Below are positions 14,599 to 21,580 of a stretch of DNA of 24,513 bases, in pieces (the first letter of the stretch is position 1; each line of letters starts with the position of its first letter). The DNA comes from a virus. Below the pieces are notes generated by a model. It worked only from the letters and a program-made list of their open reading frames with translations. It ran no database searches and was not told where the DNA came from. The translations under genes and the position numbers were made by a program. The stretch covers positions 1-24,513 of the IMG/VR virus record IMGVR_UViG_3300045738_000315; one strand, written 5' to 3'.

Positions 14599-14903
14599 TC
14601 AGTTTTGCCCCCCATCATTTCAGCTAATACTTCCATACATCTTGATATTCCTTCCATATCGCCATCCATTAAATCAGCTAAATCATCTACTGTTATTTTG
14701 CATTCCTGCTTTGCAGCTCTATACCCATCCTCAATTCCGCAATGTATTAAAACAAGAGCATCATCCAAACTCATATCAGCTCCTAAATTATTTAAGCCAG
14801 CCAATGTAGTTCCTGTTTTCTTTGAGTATTTACGCAAAGCATTGAATCCAAATTTAATACAGTATTTCTTCCCCCCTAATTCTACAAAAGTGTAATTTTC
14901 CAT
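14565..14903 (-). CDS. Tail assembly chaperone G
   Basis: 112 residues in the zero frame. The N-terminus (YTFVELGGKKYCIKFGFNALRKYSKKTG) and the helical middle (MSLDDALVLIHCGIEDGYRAAKQE, DDLADLMDGDMEGISRCMEVLAEMMGG) fit the small chaperone encoded before tape measure genes in siphoviruses and gene transfer agents. The C-terminus is basic (KTEKKQKPKRVKS) and is encoded over the slippery run. It is expected to coat the tape measure during assembly and to be absent from the finished tail. Most ribosomes would make this short form and a minority the 218-residue fusion. Confidence 0.78.
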   Translation of the reverse strand: MENYTFVELGGKKYCIKFGFNALRKYSKKTGTTLAGLNNLGADMSLDDALVLIHCGIEDGYRAAKQECKITVDDLADLMDGDMEGISRCMEVLAEMMGGKTEKKQKPKRVKS

Positions 14904-14914
14904 TTTTTCAAGTT

Positions 14915-14973
14915 TTTAAAAATACCCTCACCCAAACGCAACCCACCTGAAAAAAGGATGCGAATGGGGTATT
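14915..14973 (-). terminator. Terminator-like hairpin after the major tail protein gene
   Basis: On the minus strand AATACCC (14973-14967) pairs with GGGTATT (14927-14921), and an inner CGCA (14962-14959) pairs with TGCG (14940-14937), giving a long imperfect stem followed by TTTAAAAAC. It occupies nearly the whole 84-base gap between the major tail protein and the chaperone gene. The T run is short, so it may be a weak or partial terminator or an mRNA-stabilising 3' hairpin. Confidence 0.5.
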
Positions 14974-14987
14974 GAGTATTAAGTTAT

Positions 14988-15431
14988 TTATGCTTCTGTT
15001 TGTGTTAATTCGCCTGTTCCTGTAAAAGATAAACTATAAGTTGCAGTATCTTCTGTGGGGGCTGAAACACTAAAAGCTGTTAGCCATGCAGTTCCCTCAT
15101 AATAAATATTACCTGTTGTAGCTACTACACTTCCAAATCTTATAACTACTGATGTTCTTGTAATTATATAACTATTAAGCATATCATCTGCTCCATTTGA
15201 TAATACTGAGCCACCTACATCTTGCCAAGCATAAGCTCCATCCACACTTACATCCCAATTTCTCGCCCCTTCCATATTTTCCGCCCACGCGTTACTCTCC
15301 TTATTTGAAATATCGCGCGTACTCATATTTACATTTAGAGTTCCACTTTGAGCATAAGCTACTAATATGTTTGTTGTTGCATCAAATACCTTAATATCCG
15401 TTCCGTTTATTGCTGTTGTTAAATTTGCCAT
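14988..15431 (-). CDS. Major tail tube protein (TP901-1 type)
   Basis: 147 residues. The sequence has the features of the TP901-1-like major tail family: an N-terminal NGTDIKVFDATTN, a strand and loop with STRDISNKESNAWAENMEGARNWDVSVDGAYAW, and a C-terminal VSAPTEDTATYSLSFTGTGELT. Many copies form the tail tube. The gene is preceded by an A-rich leader and followed by a terminator-like hairpin, both fitting high expression. The position between head-completion genes and the chaperone pair matches the usual siphovirus order. Confidence 0.85.
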   Translation of the reverse strand: MANLTTAINGTDIKVFDATTNILVAYAQSGTLNVNMSTRDISNKESNAWAENMEGARNWDVSVDGAYAWQDVGGSVLSNGADDMLNSYIITRTSVVIRFGSVVATTGNIYYEGTAWLTAFSVSAPTEDTATYSLSFTGTGELTQTEA

Positions 15432-15465
15432 TTTCTTTCTATTTTAATTAATTAATTTTCATTTT

Positions 15466-15810
15466 TTATATATATAATGCTGCAATCGTTACACTTGTTA
15501 CAGCTGAGTAAGTAATTGCAATCTCTCCATTCCCATCATTAAAGGCGGATGGCTTGAAAGGGCCAATAAACGCCTCTCCAAGTCCAGCAACTGCTATACT
15601 TGCATTTGCCTTTGTTAAATCCCCATAAATATTTGAATCAACGCTTGTAGTTTCGGCTGTAATAGTAACAGTTACTAAATCTTCCGCACCATTTTTAATA
15701 TGCAAAAAAGTAGAGCCGCCATTATCAGCAGTATCTCCACCGCCAGTAGCAGCCGAATAAGTTACACTACCCCCTGCCTCAGTTATCTGTTGTATAGTCA
15801 GTTCCGCCAT
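15466..15810 (-). CDS. Small beta-rich phage structural protein, possible decoration protein
   Basis: 114 residues. The layout is MAELTIQQITEAGGSVTYSAATGGGDTADNGGSTFLHIKNGAEDLVTVTITA..., then a Gly-rich strand with EAFIGPFKPSAFNDGNGEIAITYSAVTSVTIAAL. I recognise this as a common small phage protein with a conserved 'G-F-P-x-x-x-F-N-D-x-x-G' block, found among head and tail genes and often described as a structural or decoration protein of unknown role. The all-beta sequence suits that. It overlaps the upstream small gene by 32 bases in another frame. The exact position on the virion is not shown. Confidence 0.65.
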   Translation of the reverse strand: MAELTIQQITEAGGSVTYSAATGGGDTADNGGSTFLHIKNGAEDLVTVTITAETTSVDSNIYGDLTKANASIAVAGLGEAFIGPFKPSAFNDGNGEIAITYSAVTSVTIAALYI

Positions 15811-15988
15811 TTTCCTCTATTTTTATTTTTTTAGTTTTTTTCTTTTTTTCTTTTTTTGGAGTTTCAATATATTCTCCTTTTATCAACTCATCTAATTCCG
15901 CTTCAATAGTAATCCAAACATAAGTCCCAGCCGTTATAGTTTTACCATGTCTTTTGCTTTCCCAATCTTTTATTAATTTATATCTCAT
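15779..15988 (-). CDS. Small hypothetical protein in the head-tail gene cluster
   Basis: 69 residues. The first ~40 (MRYKLIKDWESKRHGKTITAGTYVWITIEAELDELIKGEYIETP) resemble small phage proteins with a short beta barrel-like start and a 'DELIKxGY' helix. The next stretch is a Lys-rich tail (KKEKKKKTKKIKIEENGG). Such small proteins are common beside head genes, but I know of no assigned function. Its end overlaps the start of the next gene by 32 bases, and the A-rich run there gives the basic tail. Confidence 0.6.
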   Translation of the reverse strand: MRYKLIKDWESKRHGKTITAGTYVWITIEAELDELIKGEYIETPKKEKKKKTKKIKIEENGGTDYTTDN

Positions 15989-15991
15989 AAT

Positions 15992-16393
15992 TTAATTATT
16001 TATTAATCTTACTCTAAAATTTAATGATTTTACATAAACTCCATCATCTGCATCCTTTACATCAAAATCCTCATTATAGCTTAAATATTGTATGCCTTGT
16101 ATCTCTACTCCTGAATAAGTCCCGTTTACTCTATCTAATGCTGTTCTAACCGCATCTGCAATATTAGATGCCTCTTCATAAGTTTTACTAAAACACATTA
16201 CTAAGATAGCATTTTCATCTAAAGGGCTTACTCCATCCTTTATATCTGTTGGCGAATCTCCTGTTACTTGATAAACAGCAAATGGAAATTCCGCTCTCCT
16301 TGTTGCTACATTTGGATAAATCCTATTTCCTATTAAAGCTCCAACAGGAGCATCATCCCTTAAAATACTATATATTGCAATGCCTACTAACAT
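15992..16393 (-). CDS. Tail completion / tail terminator protein (DUF3168-like)
   Basis: 133 residues. The order YSILRDDAPVGALIGNRIYPNVATRRAEFPFAVYQVTGDSPTDIKDGVSPLDENAILVMCFSKTYEEASNIADAVRTALDRVNG fits DUF3168 tail completion proteins (HK97 gp10/gp11 region), which cap the tail tube and join it to the head. Its start overlaps the gp10-like stop codon (TAATG). The position between the gp10-like gene and the major tail protein agrees with the function. Confidence 0.8.
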   Translation of the reverse strand: MLVGIAIYSILRDDAPVGALIGNRIYPNVATRRAEFPFAVYQVTGDSPTDIKDGVSPLDENAILVMCFSKTYEEASNIADAVRTALDRVNGTYSGVEIQGIQYLSYNEDFDVKDADDGVYVKSLNFRVRLINN

Positions 16394-17007
16394 TATGCTC
16401 CTAAAGTTCCATATTTTTTTAATTTTCTCGCATGGGCTTTTATTGCTTTTGCAGCTATATCTTCAGCACCTTTAAATGCGTTTTTTGTCATACTAATTTT
16501 ATTTCTATTCCAAGCTGGATCCATAAATTTTGTTGCCCTACCTTTATATTTTCCAAAAAACATAGTGGTATCTCCATCCTCAAGCCAAGCACCATAATAT
16601 CCGCCTTTATTTTTCTTAAATTTACCTTTTAATCTTGGCCCTAAATATATTCCTAAATGGTTTTTGCTATCTCTTGTTCTAAAAAATCCAATACTTTCTT
16701 TTAATGTGCCTTTTGTAATTCTTTTACTATGATCAGGAGGATAAGTAACTCCTCTTACTACTGTTAATGGGCTTGATTTTTTACTATCTCCCAATTTTGG
16801 AGCTAACCCTTTCGCATCCATCATTGCTGGCTTGGCTATTTTTTTCCAAAGCCGTACCCATAACAAATCTTGCTTTATCCCAATATCCTTACTCAATTTA
16901 CCAAACATATCTGCAATCTCCTTTGCTCCTTGTAATTTAATAAAGGATTTTGATGATTGAGCCGATTGCCCAAATCCTTTCCTCTCTATCGCACTTAGAT
17001 TCCCCAT
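16393..17007 (-). CDS. HK97 gp10-like head-tail / neck protein
   Basis: 204 residues, basic. The N-terminus is Ser/Gln-rich, then FIKLQGAKEIADMFGKLSKDIG, a core with a Gly-rich stretch (YYGAWLEDGDTTMFFGKYKGRATKFMDPAW), and a basic helical end. This fits the HK97 gp10 family of small neck or tail-completion proteins, though it is longer than the usual ~140-190. It sits between head closure and tail completion, where gp10 is normally encoded, and overlaps the upstream stop by one base (TAATG). Confidence 0.72.
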   Translation of the reverse strand: MGNLSAIERKGFGQSAQSSKSFIKLQGAKEIADMFGKLSKDIGIKQDLLWVRLWKKIAKPAMMDAKGLAPKLGDSKKSSPLTVVRGVTYPPDHSKRITKGTLKESIGFFRTRDSKNHLGIYLGPRLKGKFKKNKGGYYGAWLEDGDTTMFFGKYKGRATKFMDPAWNRNKISMTKNAFKGAEDIAAKAIKAHARKLKKYGTLGA

Positions 17008-17366
17008 TAATCCTTTTGCTTTGTTATTATTTTTAAAAATCTTTCTCTCCCCTCAATTTGTTCTACTGTTTCCAAATAATAATATTTGGTTACACTTTGT
17101 GGGGCGAAAGTAATCCTATATTCCATTGTTGCTGCAACAGAACTATCTAAAAAAGAATCCACATCCAAATTTCTAATATAAAAAATCACTTTAGTTGTAG
17201 CTGTAATTTTATCAGCATCCTCTCCCTCACTTCCTCCTTTCCATTCTACCTTTGCCCATACTGTTCTATAAGTACTCCAAGAATCTATTTCTGTTTCCCC
17301 ATAATCATTTACCTCAACTGATGGCTCTTCAATAGTTATCCTTCTATCAAGCTCTCCAATTAGCAT
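17007..17366 (-). CDS. Phage head closure / head-tail adaptor protein
   Basis: 119 residues, matching the head-tail joining (SPP1 gp16-like) pattern: an opening GELDRRITIEEPSVEVNDYGE, a WSTYRTVWAKVEWKGGSEGEDADKITATTKVIFYIRN strand set, and a closing YYYLETVEQIEGRERFLKIITKQ. The protein closes the portal channel after packaging. The ATG lies seven bases inside the end of the upstream connector gene. Confidence 0.83.
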   Translation of the reverse strand: MLIGELDRRITIEEPSVEVNDYGETEIDSWSTYRTVWAKVEWKGGSEGEDADKITATTKVIFYIRNLDVDSFLDSSVAATMEYRITFAPQSVTKYYYLETVEQIEGRERFLKIITKQKD

Positions 17367-17935
17367 GTTTGCACCTTAAATTGCTCCAATAAATATTGAG
17401 CCGATTTTGGTAGCTCTGTGGCTATTCTACCCACTACCACCTCTTGTCTATTCTCATACCAATTTCCAATAGTTAAAAGCACTGCCTCTTTTATCCCTTC
17501 TGGAACAAAGGCAGCAGAACTCCCATAGCCAACAGTATATTCTACAACAACTGCATTTATTCTATCCGCTAAAGTTGGAAATGATTGGCTTGGTTTTAAT
17601 CCGATTCTTGCTGGCTGATGTACTAAATCTGTAATATAAACAGAAGATGCTAATGTTTGCAATGAATTATCACTATCATAATAAGTAATACTATCAAAAT
17701 CACTAACAGGGCTTTTAAATAAAGTGGCAATATCATTCCAAGTATCTCCATATTGAATGATAACAGAATCAATAAAAATTCTATTGGTAAATATTTGAGC
17801 CGATTGTGTTGCTGCACTTACAAGATTGTCTATGTAAGTATCATCCGCACTTGTATCAACTTTCAAATGTGTTTTCGCTTCAGCAGTTGTTAAAATTGCT
17901 GTTCCTGAATCTTCTATGCTAAAACTCTTTGCCAT
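17360..17935 (-). CDS. gp6-like head-tail connector
   Basis: 191 residues. The opening TTAEAKTHLKVDTSADDTYIDNLVSAATQSAQIFTNRIF is the diagnostic start of the phage gp6-like (HK97 gp6/SPP1 gp15) connector family, which forms a ring below the portal. The C-terminal half is longer than the minimal family domain, with beta strands followed by helices around VPEGIKEAVLLTIGNWYENRQE, also typical. It is the first gene after the capsid terminator. Confidence 0.83.
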   Translation of the reverse strand: MAKSFSIEDSGTAILTTAEAKTHLKVDTSADDTYIDNLVSAATQSAQIFTNRIFIDSVIIQYGDTWNDIATLFKSPVSDFDSITYYDSDNSLQTLASSVYITDLVHQPARIGLKPSQSFPTLADRINAVVVEYTVGYGSSAAFVPEGIKEAVLLTIGNWYENRQEVVVGRIATELPKSAQYLLEQFKVQTC

Positions 17936-17947
17936 CTCTTTTTAGTT

Positions 17948-17974
17948 AAAAAAAGGGCGGCGTTTAAACCGCCC
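17948..17974 (-). terminator. Intrinsic terminator after the major capsid gene
   Basis: On the minus strand GGGCGG (17974-17969) pairs perfectly with CCGCCC (17960-17955) around an 8-base loop, followed by seven T (17954-17948). It lies 21 bases after the major capsid stop codon and 13 before the connector start. It would leave a capsid-rich transcript with partial read-through to the tail genes. Confidence 0.85.
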
Positions 17975-17994
17975 CTTAAATTATTTACTTACTA

Positions 17995-19215
17995 TTATGC
18001 TTCAATCAAGTTAGCAAATGCAGTAGCATTTTGTACAGCATCACCATCAAATAGTCCTGTTACTACCATTCTTGGTTCTCCCGTATCGGCATTTGTATAT
18101 GGATCAAATAGAAAATCTAATCCCCCAAATTGAGCTATATGCACTTTAGTAAAATCTCCAAATAAAACGTGTTCTTTTCCAGATACTCCACTTGATGCAA
18201 CATTAGATGAAACAAAAGCGTAAATTCCGTTAATAGTTTTATCTCTCATATCATAAGCAGCAGAAATATTTGCAATCAGAGGGGATACTTTAATAGCTGC
18301 ATAAGCATCAGCATCCATTAAATAAGCCATTCTTGCACCCTCATAAGTGCCATCATTCCCAATATAAGTATTCTCCAATGTAGATGCAGTTGCTCCAGTA
18401 AAAGCAGCAGTTGAACCAGCAGCAGCATCAGCAAAAATTGATAGAGGTGCAGATGTTACATCAGCTGTATTAAGTAAAGCAGTTTCCAAAGTAGAAGCCA
18501 TATTAGCAGCAATATTACCTTGTAATGCAGATTCTAAAGATGGATTCTGTACGATTGACTCTTGACTCATACTAACAACAGAGATTAGTTTCTTTGGTGT
18601 TAAAGTTACAGCCGATAAATCTCCAGCAGATGAAACAGCAGATCCACCAGTTTCAGCTATCCAAGATGATGCAACTGCTGAAAATACTGGAAATTTTAAA
18701 TCATTTATTCCCCCGTAAAAATTAGCTCCAGCGGAAGTTAATACTAAGTTGCTTTCCAATTGGTCAGTAAAGCTCATTGTTGTTTCACTACTGGTAGATG
18801 CTGTTGCCCAAGCTCTTGTTAAAACAGAAGATGGAATACCCACTCCTTTAAAGCTTTGCCCTGTGTATCTTGATTCATTTCTTGCTTCCTGATCCATTTC
18901 TTTGTAAATCCCAGAAACATTACCACTATAAGCCGCTCTCATAGCTCCTTGAAATGTAAATTGTTCTAAATCTTTATCCGCTTTTGGCTCAACAGCCACG
19001 CCCGATATTAAAGCTGATTCTCTTAATGATTTTTCAATCTTCTCAGCTCGTACAATTTTGGAAGCATAATCATCTGCTTTTGCCAATAGGGCATCAACAG
19101 TTGTATTTTCTTCCTCTGTTAAATCGCGATTATTTTCAGCTTCAGCAGTTTTTTGGATAACTTCCAATTCTCCTAAAGTTTCAGAACGCAATTCTTTAAG
19201 TTCTATACTTTTCAT
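17995..19215 (-). CDS. Major capsid protein, HK97 fold
   Basis: 406 residues. The first ~100 are charged and helical (KELRSETLGELEVIQKTAEAENNRDLTEEENTTVDALLAKADDYASKIVRAEKIEKS), the scaffold-like delta domain typical of HK97 gp5. The rest follows the family pattern: IPSSVLTRAWATAS, FYGGINDLKFPVFSAVASSWIAETG, LTPKKLISVVSMSQESIVQNPSLESALQGNIAANMASTLETALLN, and a C-terminal DFTKVHIAQFGGLDFLFDPYTNADTGE. The protease encoded upstream is expected to remove the delta domain, at a site the sequence does not pinpoint. The start is preceded by a run of nine A, the Bacteroidota-type leader. Confidence 0.92.
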   Translation of the reverse strand: MKSIELKELRSETLGELEVIQKTAEAENNRDLTEEENTTVDALLAKADDYASKIVRAEKIEKSLRESALISGVAVEPKADKDLEQFTFQGAMRAAYSGNVSGIYKEMDQEARNESRYTGQSFKGVGIPSSVLTRAWATASTSSETTMSFTDQLESNLVLTSAGANFYGGINDLKFPVFSAVASSWIAETGGSAVSSAGDLSAVTLTPKKLISVVSMSQESIVQNPSLESALQGNIAANMASTLETALLNTADVTSAPLSIFADAAAGSTAAFTGATASTLENTYIGNDGTYEGARMAYLMDADAYAAIKVSPLIANISAAYDMRDKTINGIYAFVSSNVASSGVSGKEHVLFGDFTKVHIAQFGGLDFLFDPYTNADTGEPRMVVTGLFDGDAVQNATAFANLIEA

Positions 19216-19238
19216 TTTTTTTTATTTAATATTAATAT

Positions 19239-20141
19239 TTACTTTCTTTTCTTTAATTCTATCTTTAAACGCAATAAACTTCTTTTCACTAAATCCTTTT
19301 CTTGTTTATCGTTTTCTTGTTTCTCTTTATGCAAAGCTAAACTTCTCTTTGCAAGCGTTAAGTCATCCGCATCAGGATATGCAGGATAAGTTACAGGAGA
19401 TACATCATATAATCTTTTAACTTTATTGATTGTACGAATATCATCTCCATCATCATTTATATCCCATGTGTCCGATTGTACAGTAAAAGCAAAACTTGAG
19501 GATGTCAAATCCCCTCTTTCCATACTTATTACTAAATCATTTCCATAGGTTGTAGATGGCACATTAAAACTATATTGCAATCCTGTTTCCGTTTCCTCAA
19601 GTTTAAGCGTTCCGCTTGTAGTTCTTGCAAGTAATTTGGATGGATCATGATTTACCAAAGCTCTTACATCATTATCTAAAACATCCGAGAATGCTCCTGG
19701 AGCTATCATCTCCCTAAAACCCCCCAAATCATCACTCAATTGATTAAATACGCTTGCATGGCCTGTTACAGTTGTCGTTCCATCATCTCTTTTTTCAGTT
19801 CGGGTTTCTGTATTGAAATATCTTTTTTCCATAGTTATGTTTTTTGTCCATATATCTTTTACCTCTTTTTGCAGAGGTTTGTTTCTTTCTTTATCTTCCT
19901 CAACTTCCTCATCAATTATTTCTACTATTTCTTCATCATCATCTTCTTTATCCTTTTCATATACGATTGTATAAGTATCATCATCTTCTGTTACTGAAAT
20001 AATATGTCTTTTTTCTAATTTCATTTCTTCTAATTCATTATAATCTTCATTATCTTTTTCAGCTTCCTCTTGGGTTTCATATTTGCATTCTCCTGTTTCT
20101 CCCGATTTCCATTTTCCGTTTTCACATTCTTTAGCTGGCAT
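19239..20141 (-). CDS. Prohead maturation protease with acidic N-terminal extension
   Basis: 300 residues. From about residue 104 (MEKRYFNTETRTE...) the sequence is a HK97-type prohead serine protease (peptidase family U35): TGHASVFNQLSDDLGGFREMIAPGAF, ALVNHDPSKLLART with catalytic His165, MERGDLTSSSFAF with the catalytic Ser near 214-216, and RLYDVSPVTYPAYPDADD. Residues 1-103 are extra: a short Cys-containing start (MPAKECENGKWKSGETGECKY) and a strongly acidic stretch (~62-85, nearly all Glu/Asp). Met104 could also serve as an internal start giving a ~197-residue protease. The extension may act as a scaffold. The C-terminus is basic. Confidence 0.87.
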   Translation of the reverse strand: MPAKECENGKWKSGETGECKYETQEEAEKDNEDYNELEEMKLEKRHIISVTEDDDTYTIVYEKDKEDDDEEIVEIIDEEVEEDKERNKPLQKEVKDIWTKNITMEKRYFNTETRTEKRDDGTTTVTGHASVFNQLSDDLGGFREMIAPGAFSDVLDNDVRALVNHDPSKLLARTTSGTLKLEETETGLQYSFNVPSTTYGNDLVISMERGDLTSSSFAFTVQSDTWDINDDGDDIRTINKVKRLYDVSPVTYPAYPDADDLTLAKRSLALHKEKQENDKQEKDLVKRSLLRLKIELKKRK

Positions 20142-20142
20142 G

Positions 20143-21318
20143 TTATAAGTTTTGAATTTTTGTTATATTAAGTGGCAGGTAAAGCTCGTTCCCATCTGCC
20201 ACACTATTTAGATTTTCTTTCCTTCTAATTTCATTGATTGTGAGGTATCCATTGTTTATTCCTGTTTTATATGCATCCGTTCTATCTTTTATATTTCCTC
20301 TTAGCAATCCATTTACATTCCATTCCACAAATAATTTCCCCTTTTCGTTTTTCTTAAATAATTTTCTATTCATTTCGCTTTCCATTCTCCTTATATAAGG
20401 CATCAGAGTATAAGTAACATAGCTTTGACTCAATGATTCGATATTATTAAAGCTGGATTTGCTATGTTCTTGGAGCATGAAAGTCGGTATATTGAACATG
20501 CGGGCCACCTCAGTAATACTAAAAATTCGACTGGCTAAAAATTGCGATTGCTCTGGACTTATAGTTATGGGTTTAAAGGTTAGCCCTTCCTCAAGTATTG
20601 CAGTTGATTGAGCATTTTGCAGTTGGTTATAAGTGTTTGAGAATGAATCCCTCAATCTCAATATGGCACTTTCCGAGAGGGCCCGATCGGTTTCTAATAC
20701 CCCTGAAAGCTTGGCAGAATTAGTGAAATATTTTGAGCCGTAGGTTTCCAAACTAATACCCCATCCAATCGCATTTGCATTTTGGGTAATGGGGCTTAGT
20801 CCTATAATTCCATCTTGACTTATTCCTTTAAAATGCAAAACATCATAATCATCAAGAACTGCATTGCTATCTTTATTATGATAAAATATTTGCCCATCAT
20901 TTATTTTAACTTGAATATCTTGAGCATTCAATGGTAGTAATTCTTGAGGCGCACCCCCTCCATTTCTTATTATCTGTACATAAGAATTTCCGCTTAAACA
21001 CAAATCCATCATTATTTTTTCAAAAAACGCTACCGAACTCATGTAGTAATTCGGTTCATTATGTACTAAATTATAAACTGCATTTTTGGATGCAAGAGTT
21101 TTATCGCCATTTGGTTGGCGTTCATAAACATTTACTGGCAGAATGCTTATTGATTCTGAGAGTAATCTAACAGCACTCCAAACTGCTGTAAAGGTTAGGG
21201 CAGTATTTTTATCTACCGAAATACCAGAGCCAGAACCTCTACCCATACTCATAGCAGATAAAAAATCTCTTTTCTCTTTTTTCTTAAATAAGTTTGTAAA
21301 GAAATCAGTTATTGCCAA
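20143..21318 (-). CDS. Portal protein, HK97 gp3 type
   Basis: 391 residues with the portal pattern: a short amphipathic start (ITDFFTNLFKKKEKR), FTAVWSAVRLLSESISILPVNVYER, NEPNYYMSSVAFFEKIMMDLCLSGNSYVQIIRNGGGAPQELLPLNAQDIQVKIN, a 'DVLHFKGISQDGIIGLSPI' block, the clip-region ALSESAILRLRDSFSNTYN and EEGLTFKPITISPEQSQFLASRIFSITEVARMFNIPTFMLQE. The 12-subunit ring forms the DNA gate. The start is TTG (21318); the in-frame upstream codons contain no ATG before a stop, and the sequence begins like known portals from this TTG. Confidence 0.93.
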   Translation of the reverse strand: MAITDFFTNLFKKKEKRDFLSAMSMGRGSGSGISVDKNTALTFTAVWSAVRLLSESISILPVNVYERQPNGDKTLASKNAVYNLVHNEPNYYMSSVAFFEKIMMDLCLSGNSYVQIIRNGGGAPQELLPLNAQDIQVKINDGQIFYHNKDSNAVLDDYDVLHFKGISQDGIIGLSPITQNANAIGWGISLETYGSKYFTNSAKLSGVLETDRALSESAILRLRDSFSNTYNQLQNAQSTAILEEGLTFKPITISPEQSQFLASRIFSITEVARMFNIPTFMLQEHSKSSFNNIESLSQSYVTYTLMPYIRRMESEMNRKLFKKNEKGKLFVEWNVNGLLRGNIKDRTDAYKTGINNGYLTINEIRRKENLNSVADGNELYLPLNITKIQNL

Positions 21319-21367
21319 TAGTATAGTTTTTGGATTTTTGCAATTATACGCATATTAAAATCTTTAT

Positions 21368-21580
21368 TTATCCAACTTGGTTGTGTTTTTTTATTCTTTT
21401 ATTTCTGCTCGTTGTGTAGCTATTATAGTCAGAATATTTACGCTTTCCAAAATGTTTCTCATGTTCTATTTCTGTTTTTTCATACGCCTCCATATAAGTT
21501 TTAGAATCTTTTGCGTATTTCCAGAATCGTTCATCAAATCCATTGGGACTTAATAAAGCCAATATTTTTAAATCAATCAT
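21368..21580 (-). CDS. Small conserved phage protein between terminase and portal
   Basis: 70 residues, ending in a basic stretch: YEKTEIEHEKHFGKRKYSDYNSYTTSRNKRIKKHNQ. A 'YEKTExExxxxFGxRKYxxYxSYxxSRxxRxKK' pattern is one I associate with small hypothetical proteins of Bacteroidota phages located near the terminase. No function is assigned. The ATG overlaps the terminase TGA (ATGA), so it is translated with the packaging genes. Confidence 0.65.
   Translation of the reverse strand: MIDLKILALLSPNGFDERFWKYAKDSKTYMEAYEKTEIEHEKHFGKRKYSDYNSYTTSRNKRIKKHNQVG

Noticed and set aside
15779-15860. A-rich lysine tract containing another A AAA AAG heptamer, possible second frameshift site
   Set aside because: A -1 shift there reaches a stop codon within four codons, and the frame of the next gene is +1 and closed by TAG just upstream of its ATG, so no sensible fusion results.
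21368-21580. HNH endonuclease, common beside terminase genes
   Set aside because: The 70-residue protein has too few His/Asn/Cys residues in the right order; its EHEKHF segment does not form an HNH or zinc motif.
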